From contig CAVXLZ010000001.1 of the NCBI GenBank assembly GCA_963762825.1, positions 124,001 to 188,000 on the forward strand: 64,000 nucleotides of DNA. The letters run 5' to 3'. Positions 43,761 to 52,015 of the stretch are shown here, one piece after another. The DNA comes from Miltoncostaea sp963762825. Lineage in GTDB: Bacteria > Actinomycetota > Thermoleophilia > Miltoncostaeales > Miltoncostaeaceae. The stretch's first letter is position 1; every line of letters starts with the position of its first letter. Both the position numbers and the translations under genes were made by a program. Below the pieces are notes generated by a model. It was given only the letters and a program-made list of their open reading frames with translations. It searched no databases and was not told the origin of the DNA.

Positions 43761-43868
43761 TGGCGCTCCTTGGGCGACGGTGCTGCTCCGGGTGCCCGCC
43801 ATGGTAATCACGCCAATGAACGCCGTGTCCATTCCCGTCCGACCGAGGGGGGCGGTACATTGCCCCGA

Positions 43869-44375
43869 ATGGAGCTCGTTCACGACGAGAAGATCCTCTG
43901 GCAGGGGCATCCCTCCTGGAGGGCGCAGCTCAGCTTCTTCCTGGTGTGGATACCCGTGGCACTGCTGCCGGTGATCGTGGCGGGCCTCCTGCGTGCGAAC
44001 GACCTCGACACCGGGCTGGCCTACTGGCAGTGGCTCTTCATCTCGCTGCTGCTCGCGGCCCTCGTCGTGGCCTACGATTTCCTCAAGCGATACGCCACTT
44101 TCTACATGGTCAGCGACCACCGCCTGCGCGTGCGCCGCGGGATCCTGTCGCGCAGGGAGCAGACCGCGCGATTCGAGCGGGTCCAGAACGTCAGCATCTC
44201 CCAGAGCCTGCTGGACCGGATGCTCAGGGTCGGCGCGGTGGAGTTCGAGACCGCGGGGACCGATTCGAGCGACAGCAGCTTCCGTTTCGCCGGAATCGGG
44301 AATCCCCAACAGCTGGTGAGGATCGTGGCCCAGCACTCGCACAACGTCCGGGACGACCGCACCGAAGGGCTCTGA
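43869..44375 (+). CDS. Bacterial PH-domain (bPH2/YdbS-like) membrane protein
   Basis: A 168-residue protein with two membrane helices (about 23-44 and 55-75) followed by a bPH2 domain (YATFYMVSDHRLRVRRGILS, then RVQNVSISQSLLDRMLRVG and GAVEFETAG). The EKILWQGHPSWRAQL start is typical. Function unknown; such proteins are linked to envelope processes. TACATT lies seven bases before ATG 43869 (43856-43861), so it is probably leaderless. A small C5-A4-G5 hairpin follows the stop. Confidence 0.87.
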   Translation: MELVHDEKILWQGHPSWRAQLSFFLVWIPVALLPVIVAGLLRANDLDTGLAYWQWLFISLLLAALVVAYDFLKRYATFYMVSDHRLRVRRGILSRREQTARFERVQNVSISQSLLDRMLRVGAVEFETAGTDSSDSSFRFAGIGNPQQLVRIVAQHSHNVRDDRTEGL

Positions 44376-44391
44376 TCCCCCAAAAGGGGGA
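44376..44391 (+). terminator. Small hairpin after the bPH2 gene
   Basis: TCCCCC-AAAA-GGGGGA, immediately after the stop codon. The stem is short and no T-run follows. Confidence 0.3.
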
Positions 44392-44479
44392 CGTACTCGG
44401 GGGGCTTTCGCGCCGAAGGGAAGGGTGTCACCACGCCTCCGGCCATGAGGGCCGGCGGTCCACGCCCCCAGGAGAACCC

Positions 44480-44818
44480 TTGGCCCCCCTCGTCGCCACC
44501 CCGCCTCGTCCTGCGCTCCCCAAGCCCACCCGTCGCCGCAGCCGGGCCAAGCCGAAGCCACCGCGCGCGCGCATCGTGGTCATCTCGGAGCTGCGCGGCC
44601 TGGGTGGTCTCGTGCTCGAGCAGGCGCTCCTCGACGGGTCGGCCGAGCCGCAGAACAGCCTCGTGACGTGGGCGAACCGCCTCGCCGCGGAGCTCGATGT
44701 CCAGGGGGTCGGCAATCCTGAGGACTACCGGGATCTGATGCAGGCGATCGTGGCGATCAATCGCCGGGCCGCCGCCGATCCCTCTCGCCCGCTCGTAGCG
44801 ATTCCCCCCGCCGCGTAG
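44480..44818 (+). CDS. Protein of unknown function, 112 residues
   Basis: A basic, Pro/Arg/Lys-rich head (about 1-32) that could bind nucleic acid or phospholipid, followed by RIVVISELRGLGGLVLEQAL and a helical C-terminus. I do not recognise it. TTG 44480 is chosen because AGGAGA lies five bases upstream; the longer frame runs antisense to nothing useful and through the bPH2 gene. It converges on hpnE, with 13 bases between. Confidence 0.6.
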   Translation: MAPLVATPPRPALPKPTRRRSRAKPKPPRARIVVISELRGLGGLVLEQALLDGSAEPQNSLVTWANRLAAELDVQGVGNPEDYRDLMQAIVAINRRAAADPSRPLVAIPPAA

Positions 44819-44831
44819 CACCAGCCGGGCC

Positions 44832-46146
44832 TCAGGGCCGCTCGGCACCCATCGCATGGCGCGCGGCACGGATGCCGCTGCGCACAGCCCCCTCCATCGT
44901 CGCGGGCCATCCGGTCGCGGTCCAGGCTCCGGCCAGGGCGACGCGCTCGAGCGGCGTCGCCGTCTCCGGCCGGCCGGCCGCCTGCCCCGGACGCGCCGCG
45001 AAGGTGGCCTCCGGCTCCTTGACGACGGCGCTGCCGACGAGCTCGGCGCGCGCTGCGGCGGGAAGCAGGTGCTCGAGTTCGGCGCGCATGGTGGCCGCGA
45101 GCTCATCGCGCGGGATGGCGATCTCGTCCCGCGCACCCGAGATCGAGATGGCCAGGTGATGGCCGCTGTCGCCACCTCCACCCATTGCCGCGCGGTTGAA
45201 GATCCACTGGACGGGGCTGTTGACGACGGCGGTGAAGGGCTCACGCATCACCGGCCGGTCGTACCAGAGGTGCACGTTGACGATCGGCGACGTGGCGATG
45301 CCGGTGGGCGGACCGACGGCGTCCGGGCAGACCGCGTGGGCCCGTCCGGGCGGGAGCGCGAGCACCACCGCGTCGGCGGCGATCCGCTCGCCTCCAAGGT
45401 CGACCCCGGTCGAGTTCGACCCGGTCGACTGCGCGACCAGTCACGACCCGTCCCCCGCGCGCCTCGAGGAACGCCCGCGCCGCCGGGTTGACCAGGCGGG
45501 TGAGCCCGACGCGCGACCATCCGATCGCCGACCCTCCCGTCGAGCGGAGGAACCCCTCCTGGAAGACGAACGCGGCCAGCGCGGCCGACACGCGGTCGCT
45601 GCGGTCGTTGCACGTCGGCAGCACGATGAGGTCCCAGAAGCGGGCGATGGCGCCCTCGCCCTGTCCGCGCTCCCGTAGCCAGTCGGCGAAGCTGCGTCCG
45701 TCGAGTGCCTCGCGGGCGTGCGATCCCAGGGAGGCGAGGGCCGCGAGCGCGCGCAGCGCCGCGATCCGCTCGCGCGCCGACAGGAGCGGGTAGGCGGCGA
45801 ACGAGGGCCCCAGATGGAGGGGGGCGGGCAGGGGCGCCGCCCGCAGCCGCCCCTGCCGGCCCTGTCGGTCGCGCACCGGTGTGTCCAGGCGCGCCTGGAG
45901 GGTGGTGTGGCGCAGGGTGCCGAGCAGGCGCAGTAGGCCGATGTACGCGGTGCAACAGCCGAGGAAGACGTGCTGGCCGTTGTCCACCTCCCGGCCGCTC
46001 GAGGGATCGACGAAGCTGAACGCCTTGCCGCCGAGGAAGGGGCGACGCTCGACGAGCGTGACCAGCGCCCCGCGGCCGGCCGCCTCGCACGCGGCGGCGA
46101 TCCCGGCGAGGCCCCCGCCGCACACCACCACCCGTGACCCCCTCAA
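44832..46146 (-). CDS. hpnE: Hydroxysqualene dehydroxylase HpnE (reading frame interrupted)
   Basis: The FAD-dependent enzyme that reduces hydroxysqualene to squalene. The FAD motif VVVCGGGLAGIAAACEAAGR is at about 6-25, followed by VERRPFLGGKAFSFVDPSSG and DNGQHVFLGCCTAYIGLLR, both diagnostic, and LPTCNDRSDRVSAALAAFV. The frame breaks near 45404-45415: AVDRVELDRG in one frame, then GVDLGGERIAADAVVLALPP in the next. The total length of 1315 bases is one base more than a multiple of three; removing one gives 437 residues. TTG 46146 overlaps the hpnD stop, so it is translationally coupled. It is the last gene of the squalene operon. Confidence 0.88.
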
Positions 46147-46997
46147 CGCAGGGCCCCCACGGTCCGCGCGGCCATCAGGCGCAGCTTGCGCGGACCCGAC
46201 AACCCCACGCGCCCGGAGAAGACATCGTGGTCGCGCTCCTCGATGCCCTCCAGGACCTCGCGGTAGAGGCCGGCGAGCATCGAGACGCACATCCGCGAAC
46301 GGCGGTCGAGCAGGGGCAGGAGGCGCTCGCCGCTGCGGAAGTAGGCGCGGGCGCGCGCGGCCTGTGCTGCCATGAGGGCCTGGAATCCGGGCGTGAGCCG
46401 GCCGTCGACGATGTCGCCCTCGGACACGCCGTGCGCGGCCATCTCGTCGGCCGGCAGGTAGATGCGGTCGCGCGCCGCGTCCTCGGCGACGTCCCTCATG
46501 ATGTTCACGATCTGGAGCGCCACTCCGAGGTCCTCCGCATACCGAACCGCCTCCGGGTCGCGGAAGCCGAAGATGTGGAGGCTGACCAGGCCCACCGCGG
46601 CCGCGACTCGGTCGCAGTAGCCCTTCAACGCGGCGAAGTCCGGATAGCGGCTCACCGCGATGTCCATCTCCACGCCGTCGATGAGCGCGTCCAGGTGGCG
46701 GCGCGGGATGGAGAAGCGGTCGATGGTGTCGGCCAGGGCGACGAGAACCGGGTCCTCTCTGGGGGGCGCCGCTGCGACGCACAGGTCGAGATCGCGTCGC
46801 AGCGCGGCCACGGCGGAGGTTCTCTGTTCGGCCGAGCCCCCCTCGTCCACGCTGTCATCGGCCCGCCGGCTGAAGGCGTAGGCGGCGTAGATGGCGGCGC
46901 GCCGCTCGGGCGCCAGCAGCACGAAGCCGTAGTAGAAGTTGCGCGCCTCGGCCCGGGTGATCTGCCTGCAGCGCCGGTACGCCTCCTCCCGGGTCAT
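46143..46997 (-). CDS. hpnD: Presqualene diphosphate synthase HpnD
   Basis: Condenses two farnesyl diphosphates to presqualene diphosphate. The 284-residue protein has the first Asp-rich motif AYAFSRRADDSVDEGG (about 42-57) and the second VALQIVNIMRDVAEDAARDR (about 161-180), with RIYLPADEM after it, the trans-isoprenyl diphosphate head-to-head synthase pattern. It resembles CrtB as well; the presence of hpnC and hpnE next to it favours HpnD. ATG 46997 overlaps the hpnC stop (ATGA). Confidence 0.93.
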   Translation of the reverse strand: MTREEAYRRCRQITRAEARNFYYGFVLLAPERRAAIYAAYAFSRRADDSVDEGGSAEQRTSAVAALRRDLDLCVAAAPPREDPVLVALADTIDRFSIPRRHLDALIDGVEMDIAVSRYPDFAALKGYCDRVAAAVGLVSLHIFGFRDPEAVRYAEDLGVALQIVNIMRDVAEDAARDRIYLPADEMAAHGVSEGDIVDGRLTPGFQALMAAQAARARAYFRSGERLLPLLDRRSRMCVSMLAGLYREVLEGIEERDHDVFSGRVGLSGPRKLRLMAARTVGALR

Positions 46998-47845
46998 CGT
47001 GCTCCTCGCGCGAGAAGGGCGATCGCCGACACGGCGATCATCGCCCGGCCGCGGGCGCCCGGAGCGGGGCGGCGGGCGAGGGTGTCGTGATCGCGCCGGG
47101 CGATCGCCCTGCACAGGGCCAGCCCGCCGAGGCTGAACATCCGCACGTCGAGGGCGACCCGGGCGGGAACGAAGCGGTAGAGCGGCTCCCCCGCACGAAG
47201 GAGGCTCCTCGCTATGGCGACCTGCTCGGCCACCAGTGCGCGCACCTTCTCCGAGGCGGCCGGCCGGCGCAGGTCGTCCTCCCGGACCCCGAAGCGCTCC
47301 ATCGCCTCGCGTGGCAGGTAGACACGTCCCCGCTCGCGCAGATCGCGCGCGATGTCCTGCCAGAAGTTGACCAGCTGAAGGCCGGTGCAGGTGCTGTCGC
47401 TCATGCCGACGCGCCACGGGTCGCGATAGCCGAGCACGCCGAGCACCATCTCGCCGACGGGGCTCGCCGAGTGCCGGCAATACTCGACCAGCTCGTCGTG
47501 CGTGTCCCAGCGCGACCGGCGCTGATCGATGCGGTTCGCCTCGATCAGGCGCAGGAAGGGATCCAGCCGCATTCGGCGCCGGTCGATCAACCGGGCGAGC
47601 GCCTCGAGACGCGGATCGGCCGCTCGGCCGGCGACGGCCGCCCGCAGCCCGGTCTCCCAGGCGTCGAGGGCCGCGAGCCGTGCATCCGCACCAGCCCCGC
47701 CCTCGTCCCCGATGTCGTCGGTGGAGCGACAGAAGCGATAGAGCGCCGCCATGTCCGCGCGCACCGCCCGTGGGGCGAGGAGGAACGCCACCGGGAAGTT
47801 CTCGTCGTGGGTGATCGACGGCGACCGGGCCCCGCCGCGGCTCAT
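46994..47845 (-). CDS. hpnC: Hydroxysqualene synthase HpnC
   Basis: Converts presqualene diphosphate to hydroxysqualene. The 283-residue protein starts with THDENFPVAFLLAPRAVRAD (about 12-31), which is typical of HpnC, and carries YRFCRSTDDIGDEGG (about 36-50) and LQLVNFWQDIARDLRERGRV (about 155-174) as its two Asp-rich motifs. ATG 47845 gives the best fit, eight bases after the prenyl synthase stop. The much longer open frame upstream is a shadow of that gene. Confidence 0.93.
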   Translation of the reverse strand: MSRGGARSPSITHDENFPVAFLLAPRAVRADMAALYRFCRSTDDIGDEGGAGADARLAALDAWETGLRAAVAGRAADPRLEALARLIDRRRMRLDPFLRLIEANRIDQRRSRWDTHDELVEYCRHSASPVGEMVLGVLGYRDPWRVGMSDSTCTGLQLVNFWQDIARDLRERGRVYLPREAMERFGVREDDLRRPAASEKVRALVAEQVAIARSLLRAGEPLYRFVPARVALDVRMFSLGGLALCRAIARRDHDTLARRPAPGARGRAMIAVSAIALLARGAR

Positions 47846-47853
47846 CGTGGAGC

Positions 47854-48720
47854 TCAGTGCTGGCGCCGGAAGGTCAGCTCGGCGATCCCCATCAGGTGAT
47901 CGGATCGTCCGGGGAGCTCCGCGAGGGCGTCTACGGCGCGCGCGTACGCCTCGCCCGCCAACCGGCGCGCCTCCTCCAGGCCGTGGACGCTGACGTAGGT
48001 GGTCTTGCCCCGCCGCGCATCCGCTCCGACCGCCTTTCCCAGGTCGGCCTCCGAACCCTCGACGTCGAGGATGTCGTTGACGATCTGGAACAGCAGGCCC
48101 AGCTCGCGGGCGAACCGGCGCAGCGCGTCGTCGATGGCGGGCTCCGGGCGGGCGAGGACCAGCGCGCAGTGCACGGCGCACGACATCAGCCGGCCGGTCT
48201 TGAGGGCGTGGACGCGGCGCAGAGCGTCGGGCGATGCAAGCCCGGCATCCCTCAGGTCGAGGTACTGGCCGCCGACCATTCCGGCCACGCCGGTGGCGCG
48301 GCTTATCTCGCGGAGGATGCCCACGCGCGTCTCGGCGCTGCCCGGCTGGTGCTCGGCGACCAGCTCGACGGCCTCGGCGAAGAGTGCGTCGCCGGCGAGG
48401 ATCGCGGTGTCCTCTCCGAAGAGCTTGTGGCACGTGGGGCGTCCGCGCCGTAGATCGTCGTCGTCCATGGCGGGCAGATCGTCGTGGATCAGCGAGTAGG
48501 TGTGCACCAGCTCGATCGCCGCGGCGGCCGGGAGCAGGTCCTCGGCGCGACGACCGAGGCTCTCGCAGGTGGCGAGGGCCAGGACCGGGCGGATGCGTTT
48601 GCCTCCCGCGAGGAGCGAATGGCGCATCGCGTCGATCAGGCCCTGGGTGCCGGCCATCTCCCGGAGCTCGACCGGATCGGCAGCCAGGAAGGTGAGGCCC
48701 TCGAGATACTCCTCGACCAT
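47854..48720 (-). CDS. Polyprenyl diphosphate synthase (farnesyl/geranylgeranyl type)
   Basis: A chain-elongating trans-prenyltransferase that should supply the farnesyl diphosphate used by hpnC and hpnD. The 288-residue protein has LLAGGKRIRPVLALATCESL (about 36-55), the first Asp-rich motif SLIHDDLPAMDDDDLRRGRP (about 75-94) and the second GLLFQIVNDILDVEGSEADL, with ND in place of the first DD, followed by GKTTYVSVHGLEEAR. Chain length cannot be settled by eye, but residues before the first Asp-rich motif (HTYSLIHDD) resemble farnesyl synthases. ATG 48720 is the best start. It is the first gene of the operon. Confidence 0.9.
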   Translation of the reverse strand: MVEEYLEGLTFLAADPVELREMAGTQGLIDAMRHSLLAGGKRIRPVLALATCESLGRRAEDLLPAAAAIELVHTYSLIHDDLPAMDDDDLRRGRPTCHKLFGEDTAILAGDALFAEAVELVAEHQPGSAETRVGILREISRATGVAGMVGGQYLDLRDAGLASPDALRRVHALKTGRLMSCAVHCALVLARPEPAIDDALRRFARELGLLFQIVNDILDVEGSEADLGKAVGADARRGKTTYVSVHGLEEARRLAGEAYARAVDALAELPGRSDHLMGIAELTFRRQH

Positions 48721-48801
48721 GTCGCGCAGGTGCTCGGGGTAGGGCGTGTGCGACCTCCGTGACGGGCGGACGCGGCATGCTACCGCCGGGCGCGCCGAGT
48801 G

Positions 48802-48807
48802 TAGCGT
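48802..48807 (+). promoter_or_regulatory. -10 box for the zinc dehydrogenase
   Basis: TAGCGT six bases before GTG 48814; the same hexamer serves rpoD. Confidence 0.6.
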
Positions 48808-48813
48808 CGTGGT

Positions 48814-49830
48814 GTGAGAGCTCTGATGCTGCACGCCCCCGACGATCTGCGGCTCGAGGAGGTGGCCGACCCGGTGCCCGGCCCCGGGGAGGTCGTCATC
48901 GAGGTCCTGGTCGCGCTGACATGCGCGACGGACGCCAAGATGATGCGCGCCGGCGCCCACCCGGCCCTCGGCGCTCTGCCTGCGCCGCTCGGGCACGAGG
49001 TGGCGGGCGTCGTCTGCGATGTGGGCCCCGGCGTCTCCTCCGTCCGGCTGGCCGATCGGGTGGTGGTGGCCAACTCGGCACCCTGCCTCGCCTGTCCGGA
49101 ATGCCGGCGGGCGAGCCCCAATCTCTGCCGGCGCATCACCTATCTCACGGGGGCGTTCGCCGAGCGGTTGCTCGTGCCCGCGGCGATCGTGGAACGCAAC
49201 ACGCACCCGCTGCCGCCCGGTCTCGCGCCCGAGGTCGGGGCCGCGGCCGAGCCCCTCGCATGCGCCCTGCACACCGCGCGGCGGAGCCCCGGGCGCGCCC
49301 GCGAGGTGGTGATCCTCGGCGGTGGTGTCCAGGGCACGCTGCTCGCCGGGTTGATATCGGCGGGCGGGCGTCGGGTGATCCTGGTCGATCCGCACGCCGA
49401 TCGCCGGGCGCGCGCGCTCCGCGCCGGCGCTGCGATCGTCCATGACGTGCCCCGCGACGATGTCGCGATCGAACTACTGCGCGCAAGCATGTCGGGCGGC
49501 TCCGGTGCGGACCTTGTTATCGAGGCCGTCGGGCGCCCTTCAGCGTGGCGTATGGCGCTCGCGCTCGCGCGTCCCGGCGGTGAGGTGATCCTCCACGGCG
49601 GATGTCCGGCCGGATCACATGTAGATATCCCCACGGGGCCGATTCACTATTCGGAGCTCACGCTCCGGGGCTCGTATCACCACACGCCCGACGTGTTTCG
49701 CGAGGCGATCGGTCTGCTGGCCGAAGGGCGGGTCGCGATCGAAGGCCTGTTACACGAGCCGATCGGCCTCACCGAAGTTCCGGACGCGCTCAGGGCATCA
49801 CGTGGCGACAAGCACCCCGTGATGCCCTGA
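48814..49830 (+). CDS. Zinc-dependent medium-chain alcohol dehydrogenase
   Basis: A 338-residue MDR oxidoreductase. The catalytic zinc site includes Cys37 (TCATDAKMM) and LGHEVAGVVCDVG (about 63-75); the structural zinc loop is CLACPECRRASPNLC (about 91-105); the NAD(P) Rossmann motif is VVILGGGVQGTLLAGL (about 165-180). It resembles threonine/sorbitol dehydrogenase-like proteins; substrate unknown. It is divergent from the squalene operon and probably leaderless. A long hairpin covers its last codons and stop. Confidence 0.9.
   Translation: MRALMLHAPDDLRLEEVADPVPGPGEVVIEVLVALTCATDAKMMRAGAHPALGALPAPLGHEVAGVVCDVGPGVSSVRLADRVVVANSAPCLACPECRRASPNLCRRITYLTGAFAERLLVPAAIVERNTHPLPPGLAPEVGAAAEPLACALHTARRSPGRAREVVILGGGVQGTLLAGLISAGGRRVILVDPHADRRARALRAGAAIVHDVPRDDVAIELLRASMSGGSGADLVIEAVGRPSAWRMALALARPGGEVILHGGCPAGSHVDIPTGPIHYSELTLRGSYHHTPDVFREAIGLLAEGRVAIEGLLHEPIGLTEVPDALRASRGDKHPVMP
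49791..49829 (+). terminator. Stem-loop covering the 3' end of the dehydrogenase gene
   Basis: Twelve-base perfect arms CAGGGCATCACG (49791-49802) and CGTGATGCCCTG (49818-49829) with a 15-base loop. The second arm overlaps the stop codon. No T-run follows. Confidence 0.5.
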
Positions 49831-49891
49831 GCGCAGCTCGGGGCTGGTGGTCCGCCTCAGAAGCTCGTCAGGAGATGTCCGGCGCAGGACG

Positions 49892-50380
49892 CTAGATCTT
49901 GCTCAGCAGGCCCCTGAGTTTCTCGACCTGCTCCGCCTGTGCCCGGAGGCTCGAGAGCTCCTTCTCCTGCTCGCGCACGATGCCCGCGAGCTCCTGCAGT
50001 GACTCCATCGCCCGCGAGAGTGCGGCATCCGCATCACCCGATCCGGCACGCGCGCTCGAGGCCGCCTTCGGCGCCGCTGCACGTGGCGCGCGGGGCGTGC
50101 GCTTGGTGCGCGTGCGCTTGCCTTGGAGATTGGCACCGCGCTGGCGGGCCACACGGTAGTAGTTCGCCGCCACGGTGCCCGCGCGTCGTCCGGTCATCTC
50201 GGAGATGCGCTGAAACGCGTTCGTGCGGCTCAGCCCCTCCTCCGCGATGATCTTCTCGACCTGCTCGTAGATCTCCGCGCCGATGTTGCCGCGCTGGCCC
50301 GGCTGGTCGTCGCTGTTCATCGGTGCCCCTCGCTGTTCGTCGCTTCGGAAACGCGAGGAGTACGGGTCGATGTCGCTCAT
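49892..50380 (-). CDS. DNA-binding protein with basic linker and C-terminal coiled coil
   Basis: A 162-residue protein I cannot assign to a named family. Its N-terminal part (about 34-72) reads IYEQVEKIIAEEGLSRTNAF, then ISEMTGRRAGTVAANYYRVA, which looks like a helix-turn-helix in the manner of RsfA/Myb-like regulators. A strongly basic linker (GKRTRTKRTPRAPRAAAPK, about 83-101) could contact the DNA backbone. The C-terminus (about 115-160) has leucines at heptad spacing (SLQELAGIVREQEKELSSL, EQVEKLRGLLSKI), predicting a parallel coiled coil. ATG 50380 follows GGGAGG by nine bases; ATG 50320 is an alternative. An 18-base dyad lies about 100 bases upstream. Confidence 0.75.
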   Translation of the reverse strand: MSDIDPYSSRFRSDEQRGAPMNSDDQPGQRGNIGAEIYEQVEKIIAEEGLSRTNAFQRISEMTGRRAGTVAANYYRVARQRGANLQGKRTRTKRTPRAPRAAAPKAASSARAGSGDADAALSRAMESLQELAGIVREQEKELSSLRAQAEQVEKLRGLLSKI

Positions 50381-50480
50381 TAACCGCAACCTCCCAAGGC
50401 TGATCCTGCACCGGCGTCAGGTAATGAACGCCACCTTAGTCTGCGGCGGAGGCAATTGCGTGATGCTCCATCGACTCGCA

Positions 50481-50498
50481 CGCATGTAATTGCATGCG
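50481..50498. promoter_or_regulatory. 18-base dyad upstream of the coiled-coil DNA-binding gene
   Basis: CGCATG-TAATTG-CATGCG. It is AT-rich at the centre in an otherwise GC-rich spacer, which makes it stand out. Possible operator. Confidence 0.45.
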
Positions 50499-50527
50499 AA
50501 TCGTCGCGCTCTGCGCGTGAGACCCCG

Positions 50528-51721
50528 CTACAGGTCGGCTTCGAAGACGGCCATCGTCGCGGTGAATCCATGCAGGAAGCTACGACCACCGACGGGTCCG
50601 ATCTCGCCGTTGCAGAAGAACCCGGCCACCGGTATCCGTGCCAACTCCTCGTCGAGCGCCGCGGCGTCATGGTCCGGAGCGGCGAACATGCGGGTGCCGC
50701 GACCGAGGCAGCTGAAGAGAAGCGCGCCGCCCGGCGATCCCTCCCCGATCTCTGCGCGGGTGGCGCGCAACGCCGCCCTCAGGTCCTCGTCGGCCGAGCG
50801 GGCATCGCGCACGTGGAACCGCATCGTCTGGCCGACGCGCACGCGCTCGCCCACGGTCAGCGACCCGGTCTGGCGGTCCCCGCCTTGCAGAGAGCGCACG
50901 AGGAAGTCACCTCGGCCGTAGTCGGGGGTGTTCTCGTCGATGACGAGACCCGCGAGCAGCCCCTCGAGCGCGAGCTCCCGTTCATCGGGCTCGAGCGATT
51001 CGATGACCTCCTGGAGCTTGATGAGCGCGGGGACGCCCGCCAGTTCGTGTACCGACGAGCCCTCGGCGGCCGTGATGACCATCTCCGGACCGATCGGCAT
51101 GCAGCCCTGCGAGACGACGGTATGCACACGCGCCCCGCGCAGTCCCACCGCCACGGCGCCCTCGCTGACGACGTCGGTGCCGGCGAAGAGCCGGTGCTGA
51201 CCCGGCCCCCGAGCGCCCGAGGCCAGCCCGCCGACCACGACCGGCGATCCGACCTCATCGTTCAACTCGGAGAGGAGCCCGTCTGCGGGAAAGGAGAACG
51301 GGTCGGCCAGCATCACGACCGACGAGACACCGTTGCTCTCTCCGCTGATCGCATCGGGCCACCCGAGCACCCCCATGCCCGCTCCCAGTGGACGTGCGAC
51401 CAGCCGGAACGGGATCACCTCGACGCCGCCAAGCCGCGCGGCCCAGATCGCGAGGGCGGGCCCCTCTTCGACTTCACGGGCCCCGCCGACGATCCCCTCG
51501 CCCATGGCGCCGATCAGGTTCTCGGGTTCCATCTCCGCGTGGATCGTCGAGAGGAGCTCCTCCGCGCGCTCGCAGAGTCCCGGTGATGCGAACATCACGA
51601 GGAGCGTGGCCGACGGTCCCGGTCCGAGGCCGGCCCGCGCAGCGGCGCAGGCCTCCCGGGCGGCGTCCACCGGATCGGGGAGCTGGGAGAGGCCCACCGC
51701 GAATCGCGCGTGCGAGGTCAT
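50528..51721 (-). CDS. FIST-domain sensory protein
   Basis: A 397-residue protein with the FIST_N domain (about 25-220; ATLLVMFASPGLCERAEELL and VVGGLASGARGPGQHRLFAG) and FIST_C domain (about 230-385; SLQGGDRQTGSLTVGERVRV and LLFSCLGRGTRMF, PVAGFFCNGEIGPVGGRSFL). FIST modules bind small ligands, possibly amino acids, and normally feed signals to other domains; here the protein is FIST alone. A possible leaderless start is ATG 51721, seven bases after CACAAT (51729-51734); ATG 51730 is close. The downstream output is unknown. Confidence 0.9.
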   Translation of the reverse strand: MTSHARFAVGLSQLPDPVDAAREACAAARAGLGPGPSATLLVMFASPGLCERAEELLSTIHAEMEPENLIGAMGEGIVGGAREVEEGPALAIWAARLGGVEVIPFRLVARPLGAGMGVLGWPDAISGESNGVSSVVMLADPFSFPADGLLSELNDEVGSPVVVGGLASGARGPGQHRLFAGTDVVSEGAVAVGLRGARVHTVVSQGCMPIGPEMVITAAEGSSVHELAGVPALIKLQEVIESLEPDERELALEGLLAGLVIDENTPDYGRGDFLVRSLQGGDRQTGSLTVGERVRVGQTMRFHVRDARSADEDLRAALRATRAEIGEGSPGGALLFSCLGRGTRMFAAPDHDAAALDEELARIPVAGFFCNGEIGPVGGRSFLHGFTATMAVFEADL

Positions 51722-51761
51722 GCCCGCCATTGTGACGCACGGCCTCTGCGCGGTGCCCGTC

Positions 51762-51977
51762 TCATCGCTCGTCGGACTCGAGGGGGTCCAGCAGGGCGCG
51801 TGCCTCCAGCTCGCGGTCGGCGGGCACGAGCAGCTCGCGCGGGCCGCCTGCGAGCATGTCCGGCACGTCCATCGTGGCGCGCCTCACCAGCACCGGGATC
51901 TCCAGCTCGGAGAGCAATCCGGCAAGCATCTCGGCCTCTGGCTGATGGCGGGCGAAGGCGACCTTCACCCAGGGCAT
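51762..51977 (-). CDS. DUF2007-type putative signal-transducing protein
   Basis: A 71-residue protein matching the DUF2007 pattern: VKVAFARHQPEAEMLAGLL at the start, then EIPVLVRRATMDVPDML and ELLVPADRELEARALLD. The fold resembles PII-like ferredoxin-type domains and its ligand is unknown. ATG 51977 is the natural start. It lies 38 bases downstream of the rhomboid gene and 40 bases upstream of the FIST gene, all in one direction. Confidence 0.85.
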   Translation of the reverse strand: MPWVKVAFARHQPEAEMLAGLLSELEIPVLVRRATMDVPDMLAGGPRELLVPADRELEARALLDPLESDER

Positions 51978-52015
51978 CGGCGCTTGGCGCGGCTCCCTCC
52001 GTCGGCCGAAGAACC

